64,000 nt of DNA from Streptomyces scopuliridis RB72 (GTDB lineage: Bacteria > Actinomycetota > Actinomycetes > Streptomycetales > Streptomycetaceae). Within the stretch, counting starts at the first letter, position 1; the number at the start of each line of letters is the position of its first letter. The notes below the pieces were generated by a model. That model was not told the origin of the DNA. It was given only the letters and a program-made list of their open reading frames with translations, and did not search any database. Location: contig NZ_JOEI01000020.1 in the NCBI RefSeq assembly GCF_000718095.1, positions 39,507 to 103,506 on the forward strand. Reading direction: 5' to 3'. Shown one piece after another: positions 10,059 to 18,931 of the stretch. The translations under genes were made by a program, and so were the position numbers.

Positions 10059-10273
10059 CAGCGGCCCGACGGCCTTTGTGACCTCCGCACAGGGGCCGGC
10101 GCTCGCCGCGGTGCGGCGCTCAGCGAAGTGCGGCGGTCGCCCGACGCCTCCCGGGGGACCGGCCACACGGCCACCTCGGGGCGGACATCGAGAACACCGG
10201 ACTCGCGACCGGCCCTCGGTACGGCCCGTAGCGCCCCCAGTCGGTTCGAGGCGGCGCATTCCGATGCGCTCCC

Positions 10274-10326
10274 ATGTCCCGGACACCGCTCTGACCAGCC
10301 CGGACAGAGCGGGACTGTCCGGGACA
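10274..10326. terminator. Two-tier nested hairpin
   Basis: Outer arms ATGTCCCGGACA (10274-10285) and TGTCCGGGACAT (10316-10326 end) pair perfectly over 12 bp. Inside them CCGCTCTG (10286-10293) pairs perfectly with CAGAGCGG (10305-10312), leaving an 11-base loop and a 3-base bulge. It stands 215 bases after the SDR stop and 100 bases before the next gene. It is a plausible terminator or a structured leader for the L,D-transpeptidase-like gene. Confidence 0.5.
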
Positions 10327-10426
10327 TCGAACCGCCATTGTCAGGTTCCGCGTTGCCCCGGAAGGCTCTGTCGCAGCCCGAGCGATCACGCCGGGCGCCG
10401 TACGAACTCACGACAGGAGCCCTCGC

Positions 10427-11008
10427 ATGGGAACCCGAGCACGCCTTGCGTCCATAGTCCTCACGATGACCCTCGCCGGCGGTCTGACGGCCACCATGGC
10501 CCCGGCCCAGGCGCAGCCGGCGGGCGAACGTACCGCTGCCGCCGCCGCGACGTACTACCTGAAGTTCGACAAGAACACCGTGACCAACTCCAAGCTGTCT
10601 CTGATGAAGAGCGTCGCGGGCCCCGACAAGGTCATCGCGAGTTACAAGGCCGGATCGGGGACCAGCACCAACACCTGCGCCGTCGGGAAGGGCTGGCTGC
10701 CCAACGGCAACTACAAGATCGAGTTCCACCGCAAGAACTTCGACGGAATCATCAACGGCTACGTCATCAAGCTCGCCGACAAGCGATGCAGCAAGGGCGC
10801 CAAGCGCACCGAGCTGTTCATCCACAGCGAGATGAAGCCGAACGGCAAGCAGGGCTCGATCGAGTCCGAGAAGTGGACCAACAGCAACCCGAACGACTAC
10901 TACTCCAACGGCTGCATCAAGCTCAACCCGTCCAACATCAAGAACCTGTTCAGCAGGCTGGACAGCCTGGGCTGGGGGAAGCTGACCAAGCTGGCGGTCG
11001 TGAGCTGA
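10427..11008 (+). CDS. Secreted L,D-transpeptidase-like protein
   Basis: A 193-residue exported protein. A Sec signal peptide (residues 1-30, ending APAQA) precedes a domain with FIHSE (His133) and SNGCIKL (Cys163), which matches the YkuD-type L,D-transpeptidase signature of a His followed by S-x-G-C. These enzymes form 3-3 cross-links in peptidoglycan or attach proteins to it, using the Cys as nucleophile. The protein is short and lacks an obvious peptidoglycan-binding module, and the residue after the Cys motif is Lys rather than the usual Arg, so it is a divergent member. It has its own ribosome site (GACAGGAG). It is convergent with the epimerase-like gene. Confidence 0.72.
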   Translation: MGTRARLASIVLTMTLAGGLTATMAPAQAQPAGERTAAAAATYYLKFDKNTVTNSKLSLMKSVAGPDKVIASYKAGSGTSTNTCAVGKGWLPNGNYKIEFHRKNFDGIINGYVIKLADKRCSKGAKRTELFIHSEMKPNGKQGSIESEKWTNSNPNDYYSNGCIKLNPSNIKNLFSRLDSLGWGKLTKLAVVS

Positions 11009-11121
11009 TGGACCGTTGGCCGGAGCGGTGACGGGCGAAGCCGCACAGCTCGTCGACCCCGCGGAAACGCTATCTGCGTGAGACTGGACGCGTACCGCGC
11101 AGGTGGCGTCTCCGCTGTTGG

Positions 11122-12045
11122 TCAGGCGGTGGTGGCAGGGACCTGGAAGTAGTGGCCCTTGTCGAGGTCTTCGAGGAGACCGGGGTGGGTCTGCTCCCAG
11201 TCCAGCAGCTCCCGCGTCAGGGTGTTCGACGTCGGGGCGTCAAGGCCGAGGAGGGCGCCCAGCCAGGCGAAGTGGTCGGCCGCGGCCTCGGGGGCCACGG
11301 AGGTCACCGGCACGTCGAGGTGACGGCCGATCACCTCGGCGATGTCGCGGATCGCGACGCCCTCGTCCGCGACGCCGTGCAGCACCGATCCGGCGGGGGC
11401 CTCCTCGACGGCCAGGCGGAACAGCCGTGCGGCGTCGAGGCGGTGGACGGCCGGCCAGCGGTTGGCGCCGTCGCCGATGTAACCGGAGACGCCCTTGGCG
11501 CGGGCAATGGCGACCAAGGTGGCCATAAAGCCCTGGTCTCCTTCGCCGTGGCAGGTCGGAGACAGTCGCACCACGGATGAGCGCACGCCGCGCGAGGCGA
11601 GTGCGAGCATCGCCTGGGCGGTGGCCGATCGGGTCGAGAGCGGCGAGCCGTCGATCGTGGGCATGTCCCGCTCGGTCGCCACACGCCCGGGCGCGAGGCC
11701 GAGCACGCCGGAGGCGAGGACGAAGGGGCGGTCGGTGCCGGCGAGCGCGTCGCCGAAGGTGTCGACGGCGCGGCGATCGGCCTCGGCGGCGCCCTGGAAG
11801 TCGCCGCTGAAGGCGATGTCGTGCTTGAAGGCGAGATGGATCACCCCGTCCGACGCGGCGGCTGCGTCCCGCAGGACGCCGAGGTCGTCGACGGTGCCGC
11901 GGACGACCTCCGCCCCGGCCGCGGTGAGCGCGGCGGCGGAGGCGTCGGAGCGGGCGAGCCCGACGACCTGGTGCCCCGCGTCGATGAGCTCGGGAACGAC
12001 GGCGGAACCGATCCAGCCGGACGCGCCGGTCACGAAGATGCGCAT
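11122..12045 (-). CDS. NAD(P)-dependent epimerase/reductase-like SDR
   Basis: A 307-residue atypical (extended) SDR beginning with the Rossmann motif MRIFVTGASGWIGSAVV. The middle carries HLAFKHD and LASGVLGL strands, and a weakly preserved catalytic region follows. Many such proteins act on NAD(P)H-dependent reduction of small carbonyls rather than sugar epimerisation. It is divergently transcribed from a TetR regulator (start 12131), and two operator-like palindromes fill the 85-base gap, so it is the probable repressed target. A GGAG-type ribosome site precedes the ATG on the minus strand. Confidence 0.88.
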   Translation of the reverse strand: MRIFVTGASGWIGSAVVPELIDAGHQVVGLARSDASAAALTAAGAEVVRGTVDDLGVLRDAAAASDGVIHLAFKHDIAFSGDFQGAAEADRRAVDTFGDALAGTDRPFVLASGVLGLAPGRVATERDMPTIDGSPLSTRSATAQAMLALASRGVRSSVVRLSPTCHGEGDQGFMATLVAIARAKGVSGYIGDGANRWPAVHRLDAARLFRLAVEEAPAGSVLHGVADEGVAIRDIAEVIGRHLDVPVTSVAPEAAADHFAWLGALLGLDAPTSNTLTRELLDWEQTHPGLLEDLDKGHYFQVPATTA

Positions 12046-12064
12046 GGGAGGACTCCAAACTTTT

Positions 12065-12115
12065 GATGGCAGTGGCTGTCATCGAGGCTAGCACCTGATG
12101 TCAGTCGCTGCCATC
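12065..12115. promoter_or_regulatory. Two TetR operator-like palindromes between divergent genes
   Basis: GATGGCAGTGGCTGTCATC (12065-12083) and GATGTCAGTCGCTGCCATC (12097-12115) are two copies of one 19-bp imperfect palindrome, shared pattern GATGnCAGnnnCTGnCATC. Their centres are 32 bp apart, about three helical turns, which would allow two dimers on one face. The placement between the epimerase-like gene and the TetR gene points to joint repression of both. Confidence 0.75.
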
Positions 12116-12130
12116 GCGTAGGATCTGCGC

Positions 12131-12697
12131 ATGGGTAGATGGGAGCCGGACGCGCGGGGGCGCCTGGCGAAAGCGGCGTTGGAGCTCTACAGCGAGCGCG
12201 GGTTCGAGCAGACCACCGTGGTGGAGATCGCCAAACGGGCCGGGCTCACGGAGCGGACCTTCTTCCGGCACTACGCCGACAAGCGCGAGGTGCTGTTCGC
12301 CGGCTCCAGCGCGTTGCAGGAACTGTTCGTGCGGGCGGTCGCCGACGCTCCGGAGTCCGCGGCGCCGATCGACGCACTGGCGGCGGGCCTTGACGCCGTC
12401 TCCGAGATGTTCGCCGACCGTCGCGAGTACGCGCGGAAGCGACAGGCTGTGATCATGGCGAACGCGGAACTCCAGGAGCGCGAGCTGATCAAGCTCGCCT
12501 CCATGTCGGCCGCGCTCGCCGACACCCTCCGCCGGCGCGGCGTCGCGGAGCCGGCCGCAAGCCTGACCGCCGAGGCGGGGGTCGCCGTCTTCAAGGTCGG
12601 GTTCGAGCGCTGGATCGTGGCGGCCGAGGAACGCGACATGGCGCACTTGATGCGGGATTCGCTGGACGAACTCAAGGCCGTGACCGCGGGCGGCTAG
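12131..12697 (+). CDS. TetR-family transcriptional regulator
   Basis: A 188-residue one-component repressor. The N-terminal helix-turn-helix is complete (ALELYSERGFEQTTVVEIAK, then AGLTERTFFRHYADKREVLF), followed by an all-helical ligand domain. It is divergent from the epimerase-like gene with two matching palindromes between them, so it probably represses that gene and itself until a small molecule binds. Its TAG stop is part of the CTAG target site duplicated by the adjacent MITE, which therefore touched but did not change the protein end. Confidence 0.92.
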   Translation: MGRWEPDARGRLAKAALELYSERGFEQTTVVEIAKRAGLTERTFFRHYADKREVLFAGSSALQELFVRAVADAPESAAPIDALAAGLDAVSEMFADRREYARKRQAVIMANAELQERELIKLASMSAALADTLRRRGVAEPAASLTAEAGVAVFKVGFERWIVAAEERDMAHLMRDSLDELKAVTAGG

Positions 12698-12939
12698 GTC
12701 CTGTCCGGCCGATCTTCGCGGATCAGGCCGCGGCGTCTGGCGCACTACGTTCGCTGCGCTCTCTTCGTCTCGGCGCCTTGATTCCTCCCTGGATGCCGAG
12801 CGGCGATCGCAAGGCGGAGGGTCTCCCCAGTACTGGACGTACTGGGGTGATCCCGACAACGCGGCGAGCGTGCGCCCGCCGCGGCAGCGGCTCGTGTCAC
12901 TGCGGCGCCGCGGGCCCGCGAAGATCGGCCGGACAGGAC
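12698..12939. mobile_element. MITE A, non-autonomous element with perfect 24-bp ends
   Basis: A 242-bp element bounded by perfect 24-bp terminal inverted repeats (12698-12721 and 12916-12939, beginning GTCCTGTCCGG) and flanked by identical CTAG on both sides (12694-12697 and 12940-12943), a target duplication of the kind made by IS5-group transposases. It encodes no transposase. Its interior (about 12803-12860) contains an inner palindrome, CCCCAGTACTGGACGTACTG plus GGG, within a roughly 57-bp core that recurs almost unchanged, in the opposite orientation, in MITE B at 25635-25830. The element is inserted exactly at the TetR stop codon. Confidence 0.85.
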
Positions 12940-12997
12940 CTAGGCCACTGGCCATCCCGGTACCGGTGGGAGTGGGTGAGCCCGGCTTCGGCTATCC

Positions 12998-13451
12998 GTG
13001 GCCATGGGCGGTGTGCCGCTGGCCGACCGGGATCACGCGACGCGGGCCGCTCTCGCGGAGCTCAGCGGCGTGTTCGACACCGCGGCCCTGACCGAGCTGT
13101 GGGACGCGGCACTGAACGCCCCCGAATGGGACCGTCCTCCGGTCTGGTTCCACGGCGACATCCACACCGGCAACCTGCTGACCGTCGACGGCCAGCTCGG
13201 CGCGGTCATCGACTTCGGTGAACTCGGCATCGGCGACCCGGCCCGCGACCTTGACCATCGCCTTCACCCTGATGTCGGCCGGGAGCCGGGCCGCTTTCCG
13301 TGCCGCGCTCGATGTCGACGACGCCACCTGGGCCCGGGGTCGAGGCTGGGCCCTGGCCACCGGCCTGAACGCCTACATCTCGTACGCCGCCGTCAACCCC
13401 CGCGTCGCCGCGCAGACCACCCGCCAGATCAACCAGGCTCTGATCGGCTGA
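12998..13451 (+). pseudogene. Aminoglycoside phosphotransferase-family fragment, frameshifted
   Basis: Only the C-terminal half of an APH/choline-kinase-fold phosphotransferase remains. One frame gives VWFHGDIHTGNLLTVDGQLG and VIDFGELGIGDPARD, that is the Brenner motif (HGDIHxxN) and the metal-binding DFG-like DFGE. The protein then continues in another frame as TIAFTLMSAGSRAAFRAALD onward to the stop at 13451. One extra T near 13251-13252 explains the shift. The N-terminal nucleotide-binding half is missing, and the fragment begins about 60 bases after MITE A. A complete relative of the same family is at 42778-43698. Confidence 0.82.
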
Positions 13452-13556
13452 GCCGTGGCCGGGTCTACGGTGCCAACCACGAGGACGTACGGCGATGCTT
13501 GCGCGTGCCGTCACGCCTGCGGCGCTGTCGGAACTCCCCATAGTGCGACTACGTGG

Positions 13557-15248
13557 TCAAGAGGAGGTTTCTGGCCGGTGGTTGCGCTCCGGCTGTTGCC
13601 GGAGCGGGATGCGTACGGTGAAGATCGCCCCGCCGTCACTGATGACGTCGATCGTGCCGTGATGGCGTTTCACCACCTGGGCCACCAGCGCCAGGCCGAG
13701 CCCGCGGCCGTGCGGGCGATCCGCGGTCTTCGTCGACCAGCCGGCGGTGAACGCGGTCCGGACCGTCGCCGGGTCGAGTCCGGTACCCGTGTCGCGGACG
13801 CGGATCGTCAGCGTGTCGCTTTCCGTTCGCATGGTGACGTCGACCCTCCGGGGGGACGGAGTGGTGAGCGCCGCGTCGATCGCGTTGTCCACCAGGTTTC
13901 CCACGATGCTGATCAGGTCCCGGGCGTCGATGGGAACCGTGTCCACCCGTGTGTCATCGCTGATGACCAGATGCAGGCCCTTCCTCTGTGCCTCGGCGAC
14001 CTTGCCGAGCAGCAGTGCGGCCACCGGGGGATCGGCTATCGACTCGACGACCCGGTCGACGAGTTGCTGCGTCGCGGTCAGCTCGGCGGCGGCGAACTCC
14101 ATGGCCTCCTCCGGTTTGCCCACCGCGATCAGCGTGACCACGGTGTGCAGCCGGTTCGCGGCCTCGTGCGCCTGTGCCCGCAGAGACTCGGCGAAGGAAC
14201 GCGCGGAGTCGAGTTCGCTGGTCAGAGCAAGCAGTTCGGTGTGGTCGCGGAGGGTCGCCACGGTGCCGACGAGGCGGCCGTCCCGTCGGGCGGTCCGCTG
14301 GGTGACGACAAGTACTCGTTCGCCCGCGAGGTGGATCTCGTCCTCGGCGTCGTGCCCGGCGGTCAGCAGCTTCCGCAGCGAAGGAGAGTCGGTCAGGCCG
14401 GTTGACGGGCGGCCTTCGGCGTCCGGACCAAGGCTGAGCAGGCGCTGCGCCTCGTCATTGGCCAGTACCAACTGCCGGTCGGGTCCCAGGACTACGAGCC
14501 CTTGGCTCACGGTGTGCAGGACGGCGTCGTGGTGCTCGTACATCCTGGTGATCTCGGCCGGCCCCAGGCCGAGAGTCTGACGCCGCAGACGTCTGCTGAT
14601 GACGAACGACGCGAACGCGGCCGCCAGTAGGGCGAGTCCGGCGGCGATCAACAGCCCGGGCAGCCTGCCGTGCAACTGGTCACCGATCTTCGGCTGCGTC
14701 ATCACCACCGACACGATGCCGATGGCCGTGGAGTCCGCGCCGATCACGGGCGCCGACGCGCGCACCGACGTTCCGAGGCGGCCCTGGTAGAACTGGGTCA
14801 GCTCGTGCCCGTTGAGAACCGGCGCGATGTCCCAGTTGATCTGTGTGCCCAGCCGTGTGGGGTCGCGGTGGACGCAGCGGGTCCCGTCGGGTCGGGCGAT
14901 CACGATGAAGTCGACATTGTTGGCCTGCCGCACGGTTTCCACCAGCGATTGCAGGCCCGGCGGGGGTTCGGGCCGGCTCAGCGCCGTACGTACGTCGGGA
15001 CTGTGGGCGAGCGTTCGCGCCACGGCCAAGGACACGTTGGCCGCGTGCGACTCGCTCTCGTGGGATATCTCGACGTAGGCGGCGGCCAGGACAGCGGTCA
15101 CCAGCACGGCCAGAACACCGAGTTGCAACAGAAAGAACTGACGGGCGACGCTGACCGCGCGCAGCCGACGGAAAGCGTATCTGTTGCCGCGTGTGGTCGT
15201 GCCCGTCACGTTGGCGCCCCCATCGAGACTCAGCCGCGAGCGGCCCAC
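13557..15248 (-). CDS. CitA/DcuS-type sensor histidine kinase
   Basis: A 563-residue membrane kinase. A first membrane helix (about 38-60) and a second (about 195-217) flank an extracellular PAS-like (sCache/CitA) sensor domain. A cytoplasmic PAS domain comes next (YEHHDAVLHTVSQGLVVLGP), then a SPOB-type dimerisation segment with the likely phosphorylated His in LRAQAHEAANRLHTV, and an HATPase_c domain with NLVDNAIDA, DTGTGLD and GRGLGLALV. Relatives sense citrate, C4-dicarboxylates or similar acids. It overlaps the upstream regulator gene by 19 bases, so the two are coupled; a later GTG at 15209 is an alternative start. The three binding-protein genes are transcribed divergently from this pair. 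Confidence 0.9.
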   Translation of the reverse strand: MGRSRLSLDGGANVTGTTTRGNRYAFRRLRAVSVARQFFLLQLGVLAVLVTAVLAAAYVEISHESESHAANVSLAVARTLAHSPDVRTALSRPEPPPGLQSLVETVRQANNVDFIVIARPDGTRCVHRDPTRLGTQINWDIAPVLNGHELTQFYQGRLGTSVRASAPVIGADSTAIGIVSVVMTQPKIGDQLHGRLPGLLIAAGLALLAAAFASFVISRRLRRQTLGLGPAEITRMYEHHDAVLHTVSQGLVVLGPDRQLVLANDEAQRLLSLGPDAEGRPSTGLTDSPSLRKLLTAGHDAEDEIHLAGERVLVVTQRTARRDGRLVGTVATLRDHTELLALTSELDSARSFAESLRAQAHEAANRLHTVVTLIAVGKPEEAMEFAAAELTATQQLVDRVVESIADPPVAALLLGKVAEAQRKGLHLVISDDTRVDTVPIDARDLISIVGNLVDNAIDAALTTPSPRRVDVTMRTESDTLTIRVRDTGTGLDPATVRTAFTAGWSTKTADRPHGRGLGLALVAQVVKRHHGTIDVISDGGAIFTVRIPLRQQPERNHRPETSS

Positions 15249-15913
15249 TGGTAGAGCTGTTCGGGGCGTCCACCGCCGTAGCGCAGGGACCTGGTCACCA
15301 GTTCCTGGGCGACCAGATGTTCGAGATAGCGGCGGGCGGTGACACGTGACAGCCCAGCGGCCTCCGCGACATTCGTTGAGGACAGTGGCCGTCCGGCGTC
15401 GCGAACCACACGTGCGACGGCCCTCCAGGAATCCCTCGTCAGTCCTTTGGGCAGTGGTTCGCTACGCGAGCCGCGCAATGTGGCGAACAACAGGTCCACA
15501 TCCTGCTGCGCCGCGAGTCCCCTGCTCGACGTCAGGCGCTGCCGGTACTCGGCGTACCGTTCGAGCCTCTCGCGCAACGAACTGGGCATGAACGGCTTTA
15601 TCAAGTACTGCGTCACTCCGTGGGCGATGGCGTGGTGAATCGTCTCCACATCGCGGGCGGAGGTGACCGCTATGACGTCCACCGACCGGCCGGCGCCGGA
15701 GTGCAGAGAACGGCACACGTCGAGGCCGTTCATGTCCGGCAGGCCGAAATCGAGCAGAATGAGGTCGGGGCGGTTACGCCCTATGAAGCGCAGTGCCTCC
15801 CTGCCGGAATGCGCGATTCCCGCGGGTTCGAAACCTTGGACCGTTGCCACGAAACCGAGGTGGGCCGCCGCCAGGGTCGGATCGTCTTCGACGACGAGGG
15901 TCCTGATCATCAT
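15230..15913 (-). CDS. CitB/DctR-type response regulator
   Basis: A 227-residue regulator, first gene of the two-component operon. The receiver domain has the acidic pair in VVEDDP, the phosphoacceptor Asp in ILLDFGLPDMNG, Thr/Ser in AVTSARD and Lys in YLIKPF. The C-terminal part is the helix-turn-helix seen in CitB-family proteins (LSSTNVAEAAGLSRVTARRY). It should be phosphorylated by the kinase encoded just downstream. Given the gene order, its most likely targets are its own operon and the divergent PstS-like genes. Confidence 0.92.
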   Translation of the reverse strand: MMIRTLVVEDDPTLAAAHLGFVATVQGFEPAGIAHSGREALRFIGRNRPDLILLDFGLPDMNGLDVCRSLHSGAGRSVDVIAVTSARDVETIHHAIAHGVTQYLIKPFMPSSLRERLERYAEYRQRLTSSRGLAAQQDVDLLFATLRGSRSEPLPKGLTRDSWRAVARVVRDAGRPLSSTNVAEAAGLSRVTARRYLEHLVAQELVTRSLRYGGGRPEQLYQWAARG

Positions 15914-16300
15914 CGGGCCGTTCCGCGGATAACCATTACGACCACAACCGCCTCTTCCCGCCGGCTCGGCGGCGATGCTGCATGGCGTCCCACCCTTTGC
16001 GAAGGGAGATCAGCGGGGCAACCGTGGACGTTACAACGGTGTCTCGCGGTCGGCAAGACACCAGGAGGACAACTCGCCGCGTTCGCGTCCGCGCCGGTGG
16101 TGGAGGTAGCGGTACGCCATGGCCGCGGCGGTCCGGAACCGCTCGTACGGTGTGGGATCACTGGTCGCTCGACCAATAGGACCACAAGGAGGACGCCAAC
16201 TGCCGCTCGCGCCACACTCCGTTGTGTCAGACAGAGATCGGGCAGAGAGCGAGTCGCCTTGATCCGCTTTCGACAGACGATTTGCGACGGAGGTTCTGCA
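15914..16300. other. Divergent regulatory region between CitAB-type and binding-protein operons
   Basis: A 387-base gap without a credible gene. It holds the promoters of both divergent operons and, at 16162-16175, the short palindrome TGGTCGCTCGACCA (6-bp arms, 2-base spacer), a possible regulator site. A GGAGG ribosome site ends the region in front of the first binding-protein gene. Confidence 0.5.
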
Positions 16301-17623
16301 ATGACGCAGTTCACCGTGCCACGCCGCACGGGCACCGCGGCTCGGCGCCCGAGGCGCAGGCGGGGGCGGGATCCGATGCGAAGGCTCGCATGGGTGTTCC
16401 CGGCCGTGGTGATGCTGGCCTTGACCGGTTGTACGAGTTCGTCTCAGCCTTCCGCGGCGCAGTCGGCCTCTTCGACTGCCCAGCCGGGCAAGGCGACTCT
16501 CAACTGCGACGACCCCAAGTACCGTGATCCGAACTCCAAGGACCCACTGGCAGAGCAGTGTGCCCGGATCAAGTCGGTGACCTCCAAGGGCGCGCAGATC
16601 CACTACACCAAGAAGTTCGACTTGAGCGGGCTGCCCACGTACAAGCCCCAACACATGGTCTCCGGGACGATCCGGCAGTCCGGGAACAACTACCTCGGCG
16701 ACAGCCCGGTGGCCAAGCGCTGGGAGAAGGCGTTCCAGAAGTATCAGCCGGACGTCACGTTCCAGGACAATCTCGTCAGCTCCGCCGTTGGTATTCCCAG
16801 TCTGTACACCGGAACCGCGGACGTGGCTCCCATGGGCCGGGAAATCCTCTGGGACGAACTCCAGGGATACCAGCGCCAGTTCAACTCCCAGCCACTCGAA
16901 GTCACCGTCACCACCGGCTCGTACGACGTGACGGGCTGGACCAACGCGCTCGCGGTCTTCGTCAACAAGGCCAACCCCCTCTCGAAACTGTCGTTCTCGC
17001 AGATTGACGGGGTCTTCGGTGCGGCGCGAACCGGAGTCTGGGACGGCCAGAAATGGGATCCGACGAAGGTGCGGGGGGCGGACAAGAACATCCGGACCTG
17101 GGGACAGCTCGGACTGACCGGCGACTGGGCCGACAAGCCGATCCACGTGTACGGCTACACACCCGAATACCACTTCGGGAATTTCGTCGCCAAGGAGGCG
17201 ATGCAGGGCAGTTCATCCTGGAACGAGAACATCAAGCAGTTCGCCAACTTCACCCGGCCGGACGGTTCGCTCGCGATCGCCGGCGATGTCTTCATGGACG
17301 AACTCGCGAAAGATCCCTACGGAATCGCCTACTCCGGCATCGACTTCCTCAAGCCGGGCACCAAGGCCTTGCCTCTCTCCCGGGAGGATGGCGGGCCTTT
17401 TGTGTCCATGAGTCTGGACACCGTACAGGACCGCAGTTACCCCCTGACTCGAAGCACCTACTACTACTTGATCAAGGGGCAGGACGGGAAGCCCGATCCC
17501 AAGGTAAAGGAGTTCCTCCGGTTCATTCTCAGCCGGGAGGGACAGCAGATCATCATGGAAGACGGGAAATATCTGCCTCTGACACCGAAGGTGGCGCGGA
17601 AGCAACTGGCAAAGCTGAACTGA
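16301..17623 (+). CDS. PstS-like substrate-binding lipoprotein 1
   Basis: A 440-residue exported lipoprotein. A basic leader and hydrophobic stretch end in the lipobox LTGC (Cys near residue 45), then a Ser/Ala linker and a PBP-like domain of the PstS type. Typical segments are TIRQSGNNYLGDSPVAKRWE, GTADVAPMGRE, LSFSQIDGVFGAARTG, NIRTWGQLGLTG and the C-terminal FLRFILSREGQQIIMEDGKY. The ATG at 16301 is chosen for its ribosome site (GGAGG, 8 bases upstream) over a much longer frame. It is the first of three tandem paralogues with no permease or ATPase gene nearby. It may bind an anion or phosphorylated ligand; the ligand is not known. Confidence 0.9.
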   Translation: MTQFTVPRRTGTAARRPRRRRGRDPMRRLAWVFPAVVMLALTGCTSSSQPSAAQSASSTAQPGKATLNCDDPKYRDPNSKDPLAEQCARIKSVTSKGAQIHYTKKFDLSGLPTYKPQHMVSGTIRQSGNNYLGDSPVAKRWEKAFQKYQPDVTFQDNLVSSAVGIPSLYTGTADVAPMGREILWDELQGYQRQFNSQPLEVTVTTGSYDVTGWTNALAVFVNKANPLSKLSFSQIDGVFGAARTGVWDGQKWDPTKVRGADKNIRTWGQLGLTGDWADKPIHVYGYTPEYHFGNFVAKEAMQGSSSWNENIKQFANFTRPDGSLAIAGDVFMDELAKDPYGIAYSGIDFLKPGTKALPLSREDGGPFVSMSLDTVQDRSYPLTRSTYYYLIKGQDGKPDPKVKEFLRFILSREGQQIIMEDGKYLPLTPKVARKQLAKLN

Positions 17624-17649
17624 GCCCCGGCGAATCACAAGGAGGCGGA

Positions 17650-18906
17650 GTGACCACGCGCAAGACGATCTGGGGGCTCCTGGTGCCGATCGGGCTCACC
17701 ACGGCTCTCATTGCCGGGTGTACGAGTGGCGCACGGGACGACCCCAAGGCTGAACGGAGCAGCGCGGCAGCCGACGACAAGGTCGATGTCGACTGTGACG
17801 CCCCCGAATTGAAGGACCCGAACTCGACCGATCCCATGGCCGAGCAATGTGCGCGGCAGCGCAAGATCGCCAAGAAGCGGGAAAAGGTCTTCTACCACCA
17901 GAAGTTCGATCTGAGCGGGCTGGGGTCCTACGAACCGGAGCAGAAGGTGTCCGGAACCATCCGGCAGTGGGGCAACAACTATCTGGCGGACAGCACGATC
18001 GCCAGGCGGTGGGAGAGCGCCTTCCGCAAGTATCACCCCGGCGTGAAGTTCGAGGACAACCTCACGACGTCCGCCGTCGGGATACCCGGTCTCTACACCG
18101 GCAGGGCGGATCTCGCTCCCCTGGGACGTGAGATGTTGTGGGACGAAATTCAGGCATACCAGCGTCAGTTCAACGGTGCTCCCATCGAGATCACCATGGC
18201 CACCGGGTCGTACGACGTGGCCGGCTGGACGCCGGCGCTCGGCGTCTGGGTCAGCGACAAGAACCCGCTGCGGAAGCTGACATTCGAGCAGCTGGACGGA
18301 GTCTTCGGAGCGGCACGTACGGGCGGCTGGAACGGGCTGGACTGGAACCCCAAGGCAGCGCGCGGACCCGAGAAGAACATCCGCACCTGGGGTCAGCTCG
18401 GACTGACGGGAAAATGGAAGAACAAACCGATCAACGTGTACGGATACACATCGGAGTACCACTTCGGTGACTTCTTCTCGCAGAAAGTCCTCGGCGGCAG
18501 CTCCAAGTACAACGAGAACATCACGGAGTACGTCAACCAGGCACAGCGGGACGGCTCCCTGGCCAGCGCCGGCGACCTCTTCATGAAGGACCTCGCCGCC
18601 GATCCGTACGGGATCGCCTACGCCGCGATCACCTACCGGAAGCCGGGAAACAAGGCGGTGGCGTTGTCCGCGAAGCCCGGTGCCCCGTTCGTCGAGCCGA
18701 CGATCGGCACCGTCCAGAACAGGAGCTTTCCGCTCACCAGAAGCGTCTACTACTACCTCACTCCGGGGAAGCTGAAAGATCCGAAGATCAAGGAGTTCCT
18801 CCGCTTCGTCCTCAGCCGTGAGGGCCAGCAGATCATCCAGGCCGATGGAAAATACCTGCCGCTGACCGCGGAACTCGCCAGGGAGCAGCTCCAGAAGATT
18901 TCCTAG
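17650..18906 (+). CDS. PstS-like substrate-binding lipoprotein 2
   Basis: A 418-residue paralogue of the preceding protein, closely alike along its whole length (TIRQWGNNYLADS, GRADLAPLGREMLWDEIQAY, LTFEQLDGVFGAARTG, FLRFVLSREGQQII). The GTG at 17650 follows AAGGAGG and begins a short leader ending in the lipobox LIAGC. A Cys-containing N-terminal spacer (VDCDAPELKDPNSTDP) is shared with protein 1 and absent from protein 3. It lies 26 bases after gene 1, so the two are surely co-transcribed. The close similarity suggests a tandem duplication followed by modest divergence. Confidence 0.9.
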   Translation: MTTRKTIWGLLVPIGLTTALIAGCTSGARDDPKAERSSAAADDKVDVDCDAPELKDPNSTDPMAEQCARQRKIAKKREKVFYHQKFDLSGLGSYEPEQKVSGTIRQWGNNYLADSTIARRWESAFRKYHPGVKFEDNLTTSAVGIPGLYTGRADLAPLGREMLWDEIQAYQRQFNGAPIEITMATGSYDVAGWTPALGVWVSDKNPLRKLTFEQLDGVFGAARTGGWNGLDWNPKAARGPEKNIRTWGQLGLTGKWKNKPINVYGYTSEYHFGDFFSQKVLGGSSKYNENITEYVNQAQRDGSLASAGDLFMKDLAADPYGIAYAAITYRKPGNKAVALSAKPGAPFVEPTIGTVQNRSFPLTRSVYYYLTPGKLKDPKIKEFLRFVLSREGQQIIQADGKYLPLTAELAREQLQKIS

Positions 18907-18931
18907 GTCTCCTCGGACGGAAAGGACTCAT

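Noticed and set aside
12101..12955. A minus-strand frame across the TetR gene and MITE A sharing a QYVQYWGDPPPCDR peptide with one in MITE B
   Set aside because: The shared peptide simply reflects the common MITE core; there is no start site or family and the flanks differ.
15620..16300. Extended N-terminus for the first PstS-like protein
   Set aside because: The added 227 codons lie antisense to the response regulator gene, and the ATG at 16301 has a good ribosome site and a proper lipoprotein leader.
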